In this document: positions 38,501 through 53,500 of the stretch, piece after piece
Layout of the letters: the number at the start of each line of letters is the position of its first letter
Position numbering within the stretch: position 1 is the first letter of the stretch
DNA from: Diphasiastrum complanatum
Taxonomy: Eukaryota; Streptophyta; Lycopodiopsida; Lycopodiales; Lycopodiaceae
Direction of reading: 5' to 3'
Length of the DNA stretch: 64,000 bases
Assembly (NCBI GenBank): GCA_029204225.1
Contig: CM055103.1
Location: 7,892,866-7,956,865 of the forward strand
Position numbers and translations under genes: made by a program
Notes under the pieces: generated by a model
Databases searched by the model: none
Seen by the model: only the letters and a program-made list of their open reading frames with translations
Told to the model about the DNA's origin: nothing

Positions 38501-41500
38501 TAGCTGCAAAAAAAAAAAATCTGTTAGACATATGCAAACATTGTGGTACTTGCAAAGTGAAACAGCTGCAAAAGTAAAGAATAGCAAAGATTCTTATGTC
38601 TGCCCCGATGTGCGAATGGAGCTCAGCTCCCGTGTGATAGTCTCCTCCTCCTGACGCAGAATAGTCGGGCGCAATGCCTCTCTCCTCGGAGGCCTCCATG
38701 AAGAATCAACTGTTGCAATCTGAAGGCAAGTGTCTCTAAAGATCCAAGTGTCAGCAACAGCAAAAGGGATGCCAAACTCATAAAAGAGCTGGCCAATCCG
38801 TCGGGTACATAGGGCATTCTGCTGACTCTGCCACCCACCGCGGTCCAAGGTTTGCTGCCTGGCCCTAACCCCTCTCTGTTGCACAAAGGGCTCTCTCAGT
38901 CTAGCACGCCCGTGGGAGGTGACAGATGGGCGTACTGAGGGTGTTGTGTCTGACTGTGGAGCATCACATGCTGGATCTCTGCCCCCCCCTGTGGTAAGAT
39001 CTAGCCCCGTAGGTGGTGCATCAGTAGCTCATGACAACGATGGATGAGGGGCACCTGTTGCTGAAGGAATAACAAGATGAGAGGCTGCATGTGTGCTGGT
39101 AGCTCTAGGAACATCTCCCCCTGTGACTAGGCCCTGCACTAGGCCCAGCCTCTGCACCTGCACCTGCACTGGACCCTGCACCTACACTAGGTCTTACACC
39201 TGCTCTAGTCCCTGCTCCTGCCACTGACCTGTGAATAGAGCTCTAAGATGGTCTCAATGGTTTAAGAGAAGTATCGTCAAGCCCATATGTATTATGTGTC
39301 CATCAATCTCTCCACCTCTGCATCTAATATGCATATGCCCATCTAGCCTAGTGAGTCGCACGTAGTAAGTGGGCCCTGACCCTAGTAACAGATCCAGTAA
39401 AGACCCCACCACAATGCAAGCATCTCCATCTGCGAGCACCTGATCCCAAGTGCGTAGCCACATCCCCATCTATCAGCTCAACCTCTGACCAAATGCCTCT
39501 GCCAGGGACTGGCATCGTGTCAAACTGTCAATGTATCAGGCTTGCCAAAGAGGAAGTAAACAATCAGATGTCAGTACATTCCGCTGGTAGAACATCCAAA
39601 TTCCACATATGGATTTACGACACTCAATTGCTTACATCAATCCTAAACCCTAAACAACAAAAAAAAAACGACCATTTTTTTGCATCGACAACAAGTTCAA
39701 GCTGAAAATAGTGTCGTAGACCTTGAACTCATCAAAACAAGCATCCCAGGCATTTCTATGGGGATGAAGAAACACAATGCAACTTCAGACTGCACCTCAA
39801 TCACATGCCTACAAGTCAGTTCCACAAAACTAAAAAACACATCCCATGTTTTTGGCATGGGCATGCCATTGAAAACTTTCACTACAAGCAATAACAACCG
39901 AAACTAATAGCACAAACATGTTTGTGGGCATGAAGAAACACAATTTAGCCTCAAATTGCACCTCAATCAGATGACTACAGGCCAGTTAACAAAAAGCGCC
40001 AAAAACACATGGAAATAGGGCATGAGATTCACATCTTTTGCTACAAGCAATAATGGGAAAAACTAATAGCATAAGAATGTCTGTGGGGTTCAATACATAT
40101 GATTTAGAACTAAAAACCATTGCATTAGGTTGCTTACAACTCATTCCATGAGCTTACAAGATATGAAGCCAAAACCTAGCTAAAATTGCTTCGAAGAGAA
40201 ACACCAGTGCCTCGCCGTTGCCACCATGTTGATCACCCTCTGAACAGTGCTCCGAGATAGCTAGAATGCACTATCACCCTCTCACCCCTTGCATCTCTCT
40301 CTGTCTCATTCTCAAAAAGCAAATTTTTTTATGTGGGCCACGGCATTTCTGGTCCCAGATCACTAGCGATCCAAATCGTGCGATCCGGGTCGTTGTTGCA
40401 GCGGATCACGATCCGCTACAATGTTGGTTTAATCATACGGTTGAGTATATGCAAAAGTCCAATTTAATGTTATTACGCATTTATGTGGATGATTTTTGCG
40501 TATTTGTGGATTCAACCCAATTATAGGATAACTTGTTCATGTAAATGATTTTCTCAAACTTTTCGTATGGCAATTCACTTTGGTGGAAGCACAACATTTA
40601 CTATATGTCTATGATTCTCTTTTGTACCTTAGTAGAATGAAATTTTCGGGGGACCAAAAATTCTAAGGGGGGAAATAAAGTGGGCATCAGGGGTAGTGAA
40701 TTTGCTTTGAAATTGTAATTTGCGGCTATAATTTTTTTGAAATCCTTGGGAGTAATTACATAGTACCGGTTATGAATCTTTAGAATTCATTTAGTGGAAT
40801 TCAACAAGGATTATAGGACAGCTAGATAGATTAGTGTGATCTCTAGAAAAGTCAAATTAAGGGGTTAAGGATCTTTTTGGAGGGAGAACTGGTGGTATGG
40901 GACATCAGTAGTTCCAAACGGGAGATTCTAGGACCATAAGGATCTGATTTAGACCTTGATAATTATTTGTTATCAATCTAAAACCATTGGTCAAATGTTA
41001 TCGGGTATTTTGTGAAATTCTAAGGGCTAATCCAGATCCCAAATGGGTTATCTCACAATTTACAAAATCGGAAACCCTTGAAGCTATTTCACTTTCTTAA
41101 ACCCCGATTCGCGAATCGCAAGTGCATCTATGGTATAGAGTATTTCTCGGGTGATAAATAGACTAAGTTCATTAGTGATTGTATCCCATAGAGCTCAATT
41201 GGATAGCAGATCATAATGGTTCCAAGCATAACAACTAAATTTATATTCAGCAGAACTTTGAGTGTCTAGACTCAGTTCTAGATTTTATTTAGTTGAAGAT
41301 AGTTATTAGTTCCTTTTTGGTATGATTTCTGTCTATACCTATTGCATATAGAACGTGGATAACTCGCAATTCTGTTAACAATATGGGGTGAAGGAATATT
41401 CTTAAATCCAATATGTTTTCCTAATGAATAAGATTTTAGAATGATTTTTGTATTTCCTGAGTTGTGTTGGATATATACTCAAGTATCCTTTAATGATTTG

Positions 41501-44500
41501 AATCCAAAAAATTATGATTGACGAATCATAAGAATATATATTTACGTGTCATAAATAGATACTTAATTATTATCAGAAGGTTGTAAGGAAATATGACGAT
41601 TCTTGTGTTTTGAATAATTCTCGATCTATTGTATGAGTAAAGAATTTAAATCAGTGATTTGAAAATCTAAATCTCTAAATTACTCCATCGATTTTGAGAA
41701 TATAGTGTCTCACAGGCATTCTCAGAAGTAAAGTATTTTGACCAGTGGAGAGTTTGCTTACTTTAGTGAATGGTATTCTGATACAAATTATAGATCGTAA
41801 GTGCTTGTGTACGGTTGTCAACCTAATTCTCCGGTTGTTAGGGAGACAAACAAATCTATTGAGATTGAAGGATTGCTATTTTCTTGCATGAGATGCTAGA
41901 AACAAGGGCATTTAACTCAAGAGAGTATTTGGGGTACTCAGAGTTGAGTTAAAATCATTTTTTATCTTGATGGAGATTCTAGTTGGATGAACTATTATGC
42001 CTTAGAGTTTTGGATGTTCTAAGAGTATTGGTACCAAGAAGCATTTATAACAAGTCTACAAGAAATTGTAGACAATTTTGGACTATAATTATTAATCCCT
42101 TTAATCCCTTTTAGCTTTGATCTCCATTGTGTTTCGTGTAAACTGATTTACATGAAGATGATGTTACTAATTTATAGAGAATTAAATCTGATTGGAAAAC
42201 TTATTGCTTAGTGTACTTTTCAAACCTTTTGTACTCAAAGCAATGTTGAACATTTGGAATATCGTTCTATCTCTGAGTACTGGGTTGATATTTGAAGTCA
42301 TACTAAGGATAATGATTTTCTAGGTAAATGTTGAAAGTTAAAGAAATGGTTTTTGGTTTTTTTCCTATTCTCAAGACAAAACTAGTTCAAGGGGGGAAGA
42401 ATGTTACATCCACGTCCTATACATAAGATTCGGCATAATCCTAGACTTACCTGGACCCTAAAACATCTAATGACATGTGGAGCTATTGCATGGGTTAGGA
42501 CGGCTATTGGCATGGTGTAGAGTATCAATAGTACTGAACTGCATGTATGGGAATATTCTATGCTTGCATGGGGACATGCATAGGTAAAGCAAGGGCTACA
42601 TCCTCTTGTAGGAACTCACCCTACTCCCATTCCAATTATGTGAATTCATTGCAAGGTTCCTCTCTCTACATTTTGCATCCTAGCCTATGGCACGAGGGTG
42701 ATGGTATTAGAAATTGATCAGTAGCTTTTACATGGTTGGGTGGTTTGGCTCCACTGCTATTCCTTTGTGTGTGTCTTATAAGAAGGATCTTGAGGTGCTT
42801 CTCCTTACAGTATCCACTTGGATTACATATGCACCAATGTCTTCTCTAGGGATTCCACTTGAAGCCACATAGGCCACAGGAACTCGATAATCATCCAAAA
42901 TGAACTAGGATAGTCTGAACAACACGCTACCAGTGTGCTAGATTTGCACTCTGCTTTACACATATAATAGCCAATTTTTATTTTACTTCTGATAAGATAA
43001 TTTGAAATGCTCCACCAGATTGAGTCACATGGAGCCTCAGACAACTGAATTGCACCCGTACTTTTGCCACAAAACTTAGTGACTCACACAAAAACATTTC
43101 TTGACCTGAATTTGAAACCTGCTGGTTTTAGCCACCCCACCACCCCCCCAAAAAACAGAAAGATAGCACACTATAACTTTGTCATAGACAGCATGAATGT
43201 CCTGAAAAAAAAAAATTGTTCAGTAAAAGCACCAGGTGCAACCATTTGATTGATTGGTTGGGACATACCTGATATATCCCAGAAATAAGCTGCAACATTG
43301 ATATGAATGGAGTCACTTGCATTTGCATTGCTTGCTGCTGAGTTCTCATGTCATCTTCTGTAGCTATAGTTTGCTCTTCGTATGGATAGGTATCAAGAGA
43401 AAGCATTGCAAGATCTTTTAGTTCCTTAATCTGTCAAACAGAGTAAAACATTGAGTAACTGAAATAAATTGTAGCATGTATGAACATAATGTAACAGTAG
43501 TCCTATCCCATGACATTTATCTGCTGCTATGCATTGTAATTTTAATGCAAGCACACTTCCCCAGAAAAACGTTATTTTTGAAAGTATGACTTGGAAAAGT
43601 TACAGGAAATGAGGATTAAAGTGTAAACCCTGCCAATAATTCACCCCTTAAGAGTGCACTAGAGTGAACTGGAATCCACAAGGAATAGAACATATCACTC
43701 GTCACTTAATTGTAAAACACAGTTCCATCCATGCTCACCCCTGAGCCTAGGCGACCAGCATTGGCATCACCAATGAATTCACTAAGCAGTACTTATGGCA
43801 TCCATTACCATCAAATCACTTGCCACCCAATCAAAGAACACAGTTTCGTGCTCGCCCTTGAGCCTAGGCAACAGCATTGGAATCACCAATAAATCCACTA
43901 CGCAATATTTAAGGCATTCATTACCATCAGAGCCCATCCAGATAAGGAGATGCCTTGCCTAGTTAAGATGACTACAGAGGGGTGTCATGAGTTTAGGCCA
44001 AAATGATTTAAATACCTCACGATGCACTCAATACCTCCGCCACAGCCCAATGCACATGTTCCCGGTACCTCAACTGGTTGCACATGTCTTATCTAACTAT
44101 CCCCAAGTTATCACTCTAATTATAGCTAATACTTACACAAAGTACTAACTACCAATAAGAACCTTACCTCATCGTTGAAACGAGGCTAGACACTCACTAA
44201 GTTAACGCAGAACACAACATACACGTCGTAACGAATAAATGAGTTGGACGGTGGACCTCATAGGATTCTTGAAAGGTTCCCTTGGTTAAGGGTCTCCAAA
44301 ACGGTACGATTAGAATTACTTGCAAGTATACTACATTAGATAAATTTAATTCTCATAAGTCCATAGGTTTCGCTGCACTTCTTTGCAATGAATCTTCAAC
44401 TACTCTTCCCTGGTTCTGATTGATTTTCATACAGTATTCTTAGTTGAACATTACTTAATGCTCATCATTTGTTTCACGTGTGATGCTTTATATATGGTCG

Positions 44501-47500
44501 TTCCTAGCCCAATAAACTTCTTTCTTTGAAAGTTTCTTTGTTTTGGGGAAAAGCCCTACTTCTCGTTCTTGTTACTATAGTTCTCTCTGCAATGGTCAAT
44601 TTTCCATTTTGTTTGTATCTCTAGAGTCCTTGTTGAATGAAATTCAAGGAAAGGTCAACAATACACAGATTCTCAAAGTTCTATTGGTATTGTCATCTTC
44701 GTACTTTTTGGTAGAATTTTTCACTTGATTTCCTACAGTAGCAAAATTTTGTTGCACTATATAGACAGTGATGTACACACTAGAAGGGAAATTATTGAAA
44801 TTTCCAATTCTTACTAGTTCTCGGCACTTATCTCTTTGTGCCTTTTTGTGTTACTGTCAATTGAATCAGATAAGAGGTCCCAAATTTGTCTCTCCTAAGA
44901 TATTTGTAGGTATTTTGATAGCTCAAACTAAAACTTAAAAAGTGAACCTTTACAAAACATTATTCTTCCTACATTGCATATTTCTCATGCACTTTAGCGT
45001 TCATAGATTCCTAGAAGTTAACTAGCTGCAGAGCTAGTGGGAAGTCATTTTTCCACTCAACAGGTTTTGATCATTTGTTCGACCTTTCTACATTTCTGCT
45101 CTTGCTACAGTGAATCACTCCTGTTGCACTTTACAAGTATGTCATCATCTGCAAAAGTAGAGGTTTCGTTTCAAACTTTCATACTAAATATTTAAAAAAA
45201 TTTCCTTTCGTAATCTTGTGTCTACTGAAACTTCTTGTGACATTGGATTTCCTACAAAAGGGCACTTGTATTGCACCTTACAGCCTGTCATTCAAGGCTA
45301 GTTATTTACACAACCACAGCGTCCGATAGTGTGAAATTCATTTATAAGCTAGATTATGCACTTCTCTACAAACAGTTATGCCATCCTCAGTCTTTGAGAT
45401 GAGTTGTTGGCTCAAGATGGAGACAAATCTTTGGTGGAATGAAAGTATAGCTTAATTTGGTATTCAATTGGCTTCTTCTGCTTCTACTCTTCTGAGGCAC
45501 CAGTATCTGCCGCTATCTATAGATGAGGCTGAACCACCTATGTCTACGGATGATACAAAGCCACAGGTTTGACTCACAGAATATTACAAACAAGGTACGA
45601 ACACAAGATCAGTGTGATGAGCCATATAAAGTACAAGCTCAAGTTTCTGATGCATATGAGGGATGGGATCATTGTGAGAAGGCACGTTCGTATTCAGAGC
45701 AGTAGCAGCCGTGCATGCGTGAACATCCAAGACAGACACAACACATACCTAATAGCTCACTATGGATAAGCTTCGGATGCTTACTCCAAATAAAAGAAGC
45801 CCTACAGGATACCAGGACAACATGCAATCCATGAAGTCGTAATTTATCCAAGTCAAGAGTCTCACAGATCATGCCCATCTTCTAAGTTATCCGTGCTCCA
45901 CATTTTGAAATGATGAAATTCCATAGTGACAGTTTTCTGGTGCTTGGAAACTTACGAGTACTTGTGCTGCAGAATCTAAACACTTAAAAAGGAAAGCTAT
46001 CTACCGGTATGCAGCAAAACAAGATGTGTCAGGCAAAACAAGAGCAAATAACTACTTGCAAAATAAAACAGTTTCTGCATATAATTTGTTCCTTCCATAC
46101 TCTTGATCAGCACAATCCATCTGCTTTCAAAGATGTTATTTCTAATCTTGCTGGAGAACAAGTGGTAGGCAACATCAACAAGGGCAGGATAGCGAAAGGG
46201 ACGGTAGTTTTTCTTGCAAAGGTCAAAATTTGCTCATGTTGATAAACATCTCACCTCCATTTTGAAGGAACGATATGATATTTTGGGATCAACCAATCAT
46301 GATAATGTGACATAAAAGAAGCTTATTATCAACTGAAAAGACCTTGTGATTTCATTCACAAAGGGTCATTCAGGTCAATTAATTAATATGCAAAAAGAAG
46401 AACAAGATTCACTCCGGAATGAAGCTCTTACATCAGGAAAGGAAACTTGCCTTGTCACGACCGAGAGGATGAGAGAGAAAACTTGTCAACAGTTTATGCA
46501 GGTAGGCATTGTATACGAACACGAGATCCTCATCATCATTCTGATACAATTCACAGAAAGAGTTACATACTTTTAACTGCAATGACATTACTTGTAGTAG
46601 TTGCTATCCCATCGGATACAAATAAAAAGTAAGAAATAGATCTGAACATTTATATTGAGCTCCAAAAAATGCAACAGAAATTACATTGATAAGTAAAGTT
46701 AGTGGACTAAGTTACAGCTTATTAGATACAACCTCTTCCCTTTTGATTTGTGTTTTTAACTTCTTTTTACAGTTTCTTTGTATCACAAATCTTTGTGTCG
46801 GCCTGTCTATTTTCATTCTTGTTTCTTTTGCTCATCCAGCGGTTTTGCATCAACATCTTGTACTCCTCTTTTTTCAAATCTTAATGGACTATAAGCGATC
46901 TTACTGCCACACATGAGAATCACTATCTTCTCAGATATTTTGCAATTTCAACCAGATATCCATACATTTGTTAGTATGCACTCAAGTGTGGGTACATTTT
47001 TGGTTTCTGTCCATCAGCACATAAGACTATAGTTGATACGACTTTCAGGAAATCGCATGTCCAGGATACTTTTTGAAATGGATGCTATGTATAGGATTAA
47101 ACCCAACATAAAGGAGATGTGCAATCTTCAACCCTTGGAGTCCAGCCACAAAGTCGTGGATCATCAACTTCATCATGCATACATGGACCAAATACTACAA
47201 CTGCCCTGGCGGAGCTGCTATTTCATATCTCAGACATCTCAAATATCTTCAAAAGTCAATGCAGATAAACAGAGAATAAACATAAGCAAACTAGGAGGTT
47301 AAATTTTTCTTCCAAGCATTGTACTTACAAAACCAATCCCAATGAACCATTTTAGTTAAGCACCCTGGACAAGAAAAGATGATTGTTTCTCTCGTATATC
47401 TCGTTCAATTGTACAATGCATGTCCGATTGATCTTTTTCAGAACTACTTTGTTATTAACAGAGGAATGACATAGGAACACAGCCTCTATTGTCTCATCAT

Positions 47501-50500
47501 CTTGCATCAACAAAAACACTTGACTTCAAGTGCAAGCGCCTAAGAAGATAGCCCTTGATCGTATCTCAACGATTTTAGGGAAACACAAAACGATATGGAT
47601 TAGTTTTAACTTTTAATACTGAAGCATCAAACCACGATCGTGAAATCAAAACACAATCATAAGCAATTCTACATCTGTTCTATCCCTGATCCACAAGCAG
47701 AAAGAACTAAAACTTTAAATATTTCAGAATTGACATTGTGTTCATACCTGGAAAGCTGCCGTCCTAAGAACATTGTTATAAAGAAACTTGAATACATTAT
47801 TTTCGCATGCTCGGTCTAGGCACTGGCGTGCACTTGCTTCATCAACAGAAACATCAGCTGGTGCTGACATTCCAGTTGTAACTTTCTCTGCAGTGATCAT
47901 GATGAAGATGGCCCAAACTAACCTGACTACATCCAAAAATCCCTTTGCTGGCATCTCAAATCCATCATGCATGACCTGAAACATATGCAAATTACATATA
48001 AGCAAAGTGCATATTGCTTCTGTATGAACCTTCTCCAGAATGTTTCTAATGGAAAACTATGCATTTCTATACAAGCTGTGGTCATGAAATAATTTAAGAT
48101 TGATTACAAACTCAGTATTTTGTTTCCAGTATGATTGCGTTATTGACCCTGTCACTTTCCACTTCACAAGCTGAACCAAAAAGCTACTTATACTCCTTTA
48201 TTTTACATCGTAACCAACCTGGGCTTGAAATTCACGACGAAATACTCCATCAGGTGAAAGTACTGATGGCATCTCATGAGCTCCACCAAGGGCGTCTGAT
48301 ATTAAAGATATTGAAATAGCAAACATCACCGTGTATCGGATCTGCAAGACGGTAAGCTCAGACTAATGTGTGTGCTGTCCGAAACAAAGATGCTAGTCAA
48401 AACAGGATCTGGTGAACCATCTCATTAATGTTACAGTAATGATATTATTTCTCTACCTTACATTTTCAACTTGAATAAAATAACTTGTAGCAGGCAACAA
48501 CCTGAAGCTTCACCACACTTTGATCACTTCTTAGATCATCAAGACAATACTTCAGCAAACTGTACGTGTCCTTTATTTCCTGTACATCTGCCAGGTTACA
48601 AATAATAATTCAAGAATCGACAAGGGTTCAGTTTATAGGCAACATAAACTTTTAAAGCTCATGGCATGGCTTGATGAAATATAAAATATCATAACAAAAC
48701 ACACTTACTGATTCTAACTATGAAACAAGATAACACAAGGCATTGACAAAGACTTAGACGTTCTCTTTGTGCAATGTTGCTCCGCTCTACCAATGAACCC
48801 CTTGAATCCATAACATAACGTTCTGCACTTGGTCCACCTAGACCAGCAGGTTCTTCTCGGTTAAGCTCCTAAACATGTGCAATAGATTTTCAGTAAAGTA
48901 TTGCACCTTCTGAGCAATTTTAACAATAATATGCCCTAAGTACTCCAAACCAGAAACCAACAAGGTAGTGAAGATCATATTGCCAAATCTATGTATTACA
49001 TTGTGTATATGACATGTAACACAGTATTCAGCACTTTTACCAGAAATTCCAAGGTTTTGCAAAAAAATCTTTGGGTTTAACAATTCTTTTTCACTAGATT
49101 GAGGTGAATGCAGATGAGAATTATCATTCTGGTGGATTCTGGGGCTTCAGAGAAACATGTACAACATTTAACGGCTTCGCCCACAATATGGGCGCAATGT
49201 TTAAAAAACTCATTTTGAAGGTAAAATTCAAGGTATTTAGTAACCATCAACGAAGTAGAAATTTTAAGCCAGAGAAACATCATTGATCATAGTAAACACA
49301 GGAAGTCATATCTTCAGTTAAAAGCAGGTGCTATGAACAGGTCTATGTGAGAGAACAAGAACAAAAAGGTTCCTTGGCAGTTTGTTGTAGAAAAAAAGCT
49401 GCATAAGACAAAAGATGGCACATTCAAGTAAATAGATAATTGATAGACATAATTTCTCTTGAATGTAGAAGTAACAAAGTCTAATGCTAGCTTATACCAA
49501 ATAATTGCAAACATTAAAACATAAACACTTTGGAATAAGGCCCCAATGTCGCCATGCACATCTTGTTCTATGAAAGCATCAAAACATCACATTTGCTGGA
49601 AACATCACTCATCCCTACGAACCTAGATATGATAAGGTTGTTTGACTAATGTGCCACATGTATCAAAATGTTTTTGTTATGAAAATGCAGTACGTATAGA
49701 ACTTGGGCCAAAAACCCATTTTACTCGATAAGACCACCAGTTATTTTGATCAAAAAGCAGTGATTATCCCTGGAACAATGGTTATTTTTATTCACAAGAT
49801 AGATTGGGCCTCTAGAAGAGGAGCACACTACTTTTAGAGGGAAACATTGCCCTTTCTTTTCAAACAAGAGATTCAACTGTGATACTTTCAGATTATTGAT
49901 ACAAAGCAGAGACATTCTTTTGTATATTAGGATTTTGATAATTCATATGTTCTCTGTGTCATATATGCAAAGCAAGGGCATATACTACTTAACGCCATGA
50001 CAGCTTCACGCCAGGTTGATTTCCATGTTGCTGCTGACCACTACGTATAAGGGCTCTTGATTGTGATGATATAGGAGTTACTGACACATCAGATGACATA
50101 TTGGGACATGTCACCACCTATCAGATAGGCGAAGCCCATGGGTTGGCCATTTATAATAGCTTAGCTTGTTGGCCTGACTTTGAAAGCTACACATGCCATC
50201 TTCATAGTGGCGGTCATAGCATTGTCAACTACCTCATGGCGTCACCATCTTCCATCCCACTAATATTAGACGTCGTATCTCCCTCACCACTCTCTCTAAT
50301 CACTCCTTTTTTTCCATCAATCTCAGTACTATCACACCCTCACTGTCACCATCTCACCACATTCCGTTCATAAAAATGGTCACCCCATGAATACAGGTAC
50401 TATCATGATTGGACAAATTACAAATTTGTATGGCATGATTTTTCAATCAATTGTCGGCTCAAAACCGAGACCATGGGGACTACATGCAATGGGCCAAGCA

Positions 50501-53500
50501 GATTCAAGGCTCACTACTCTGTTGCAGATCACATCTTCGGCGTCTCACTGAGGAGACCAGACTTTGAAGGGAGAGGGTATCTTGTTGTTTCATCAACTTT
50601 AGGAAAGCCTGCGACTCTGTTCCGTGTGACTTACTCATCCAAACATTCCAAGACCTTCACTTCTCCACAGAAACGATCCTAGTGGTTATGTCATTAGAAG
50701 AGGATTTGTCAGTTCTCCACCTTGGGTGAGGTCGAGTCTGAAGAACAGTTTGTCTTGAGATGCCCAGGGAGATATTATTGCGTGTTCAGAGCCACACCAA
50801 TCATGTTGCACTCTCATTGCATTCGAGCACCCGCGTTGTGTTGTACTCATGTTATGGGAAATGTTCTTACTGCAAAGGAACCTATGCTAGGAGGATCGGC
50901 AGACTAATCATGAATTACATATTCTGATTACATCCTTTTGCTCTAGGAGAAGACGATGGTCAGATCTAGAGCTAGATGATGATGACCATGATGACACTCC
51001 GACACAAGACCAACACAGAGACTAGAGACGATGCACCACTTGGCATCATAAGGTTGTCAGAGCTACTCCTTGCTTGCTTGAAGTCTTCATGAGGATGTTA
51101 TGAACCCGACTTCTTCTAGAGTTGCTCCAAGTCTCTTGCCATCAATCCGAAAGTCAAATTCTCCATTATTTGCAAAATATTTGTTCATCTCCGATATCTA
51201 AATAATTTGAAGGTTTTGCAATTGCATTCGGGAAATCTTTGTTTGAAATCTTGAAGAGGATGTTATTTCTCCAAGTCATCTTGCATCCACATTTGCAACA
51301 TCTATGCACCTCTAACATCTACATAATTTGAAGGCTACATACCTGATATAGAAGAGAAATGCGAAATCAGGAATAAGACTTTTAATTCAGCAAATATGAG
51401 GGAGATTCCAAATTTAAATTCCCACTTGCCGTGATCTCGAATTTGTGTAACGTTTTTGAAGGAGGCGAATATCCATCTAGGACAAAAGACAAAATTTGCC
51501 ACCTTGCATTTGGAAAACATGGCCACTCTAGTAAGCTACCATGAAAGATAACAAAGAAGCAACTAAGTCATGGAAAAAAACAAGAGGCAGGTTAAGAAAT
51601 ATTTTCTTCCATTGATTTTAATATCCTTAAACATTTTAATCTCTTGAAAAAGAGTGAGTCGAGGTGTTTCCACATAATGTGAACAGGTCTTAAGAAGTAG
51701 TTTTATATGCATAGACATCCACAAATTGAACAGGAAGCAAAAAAGTAAGTACTCTTCAGGTCTCTAACACCAAAAACACTAACCAAAGCATTGAAGGTAG
51801 GAAAAAAGACTTGTCTTTGGAGACTAAATGGCATAAGTTTTCATGTCGACTAGGCAAACAAGAAGGATCACACTCAAACAACCCAAAAGAGAGCAAAAGA
51901 ACAATAGTCAAACGAAGAGAAGAATGTCATGCAATGTAAACATCACTTAAATACAAGGCTAATAAAGAAGAGCAAATGGGATAAAGAAAAGTTTGGAAAG
52001 CAACCTGTTGACCTGGAGGGAGACTAGAGAGAGAATAAAAAGGTAAATGATACGAATGGAAGGGCAAGGGCACCATCCTTTCTTCAAATGTCTGCTTAAT
52101 CCAACAACAACCTCTAGAATTTCCTGCACTTGAAAGGACAGAATACTAAAGAAACAACTTACGAGAAAGTTGTGATTGTCCATAAGTTGAAGATCCTAGA
52201 GCTCATAATCATTTTCAAAAATGGGATTGAATCTGAGACAAAGCACGTCCTGTTCCCTTTTTATATAGCTTTTCCACACAATCTCATCTCCCAAGATTTG
52301 GAAAGAGAAATAAGAGTTTCTACTAAGCATCACTATCTATAACAACTAAGGGTGGTTATGAAAACAACAACACTCTCACCTAATCAATGATTGGGAAGTT
52401 GAGAGCACATGTTGAATATATGGTGGCACCCTTCCACCAAACTTATGGAATTCTCGAGATGCCACGGCATCGATAAGTCAATCCTTCTACAAACTTTAAC
52501 AATGAGACTCTCACTTAGGAGCATAGCTAGATAAAGGCGGCCATCAATGCAGGGAATTCAAGAAGTACCATTTCATTAGTAAGTCAAGAAGTACCAAGCC
52601 TATAAAGCCCTAACCAATAGGATTGTGATCTATACGTAGTATCTGATCATGAGAAAGATGCTCTCAAAAATTCAATTATTCAACTTACTGGAGAGAAAAA
52701 AAATCTTAGTCTTTAAACTTATTCTTGTTTTTGACTCTCTCATGCACACCTGAGGATCATTAGAGAGCAGCTTGATCAATGCACCAAGTTGAGTTTTGCC
52801 AGGTGTATACTATAATCCCTTGGCCCTTCCAATTTCTTTCTTTTCCTTTTTACAAATCTAGTCTCAAGTTTGAAGTTGGAACCTTCTCAATCTGAATCAA
52901 TGACATTCATTAATTTGCAGGATTCAAGAAATAAAGGCCAAGTAGGAGAGCACATGGAACTGGTTTCACAGGTCTTTACATGCAGTTGCCGTTTGAATAC
53001 CTCCAGAGGGTCGTACCAGACGTTGTGGAAAAGCAAGCCTGCAACGATGAGCTCATGATTTTTTGGAGAGACCGCCTCACATATCATAGGGCCATGACAC
53101 AGAATAGAGTCAGCCACTTGAGGCCAGTGTCTTGGTGGGACAAGTATAGAGGGTGCACCACTAGGCTACAGCGCATTGCATTGAGAGTCCTCTCGCAGGA
53201 CTTCACTGCAGCAGCTTGTGAGAGGAACTGGAGCATCTACTCCCTCATACACACCAAAAAGATAAACAAGCTCTCCAAAGAGCAACTAGAAATAGAAAGG
53301 CTAGTGTTTGTGCATTCAAACCTACGCCTTCTAGATAATATGAGGGAGGCCAAAGAACCCATGTAGATAATTACTAATCGTTTAAACTTTGTATTTGAGG
53401 CTTGAGCTTGAACTACTTGAACTTAAACTTGAGTGCTCAGTGCTAAAACTTATCATGATTCACTTCAATCTATTATCTTGGTACTTGAAGTCTTCAAAGT

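Larger units (their letters stand above)
35800..39500 (-). pseudogene. hAT-family transposase gene relic, multi-exon, nearly full length
   Basis: Read on the minus strand. A BED finger lies at 39480-39340 (WSEVELIDGDV, RWRCLHCGGVFTGSVTRVRAHLL). An N-terminal helical part lies at 38884-38600 (FYEFGIPFAVADTW). The DUF659-like region is at 38515-38275 (YGCWILSNGWT, then after a frameshift RRSVVNILVSC, VVQVVTDNAMNC). The next segment is at 38265-38160, then RNase H-like parts at 38045-37650 (MKKPTPTRFAYL, FWTRSGELVEVLQPIFYVL, IYVSMDHIGEAL). The dimerisation part is at 37250-37110 (VLSQDCLASTYWSIWASNHTKR, RRLVFVNTNG). Further exons hold VNPDSCMVHMIAAG (36850-36780) interrupted by a MITE, an Arg/Glu-rich segment (RQADAEARSERRLRRAARHRDRGEEGDDE), an Arg-Gly repeat and an acidic tail (FGSSTDSDDLDYELE, 36000-35940). 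Frameshifts indicate inactivity. Confidence 0.75.
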
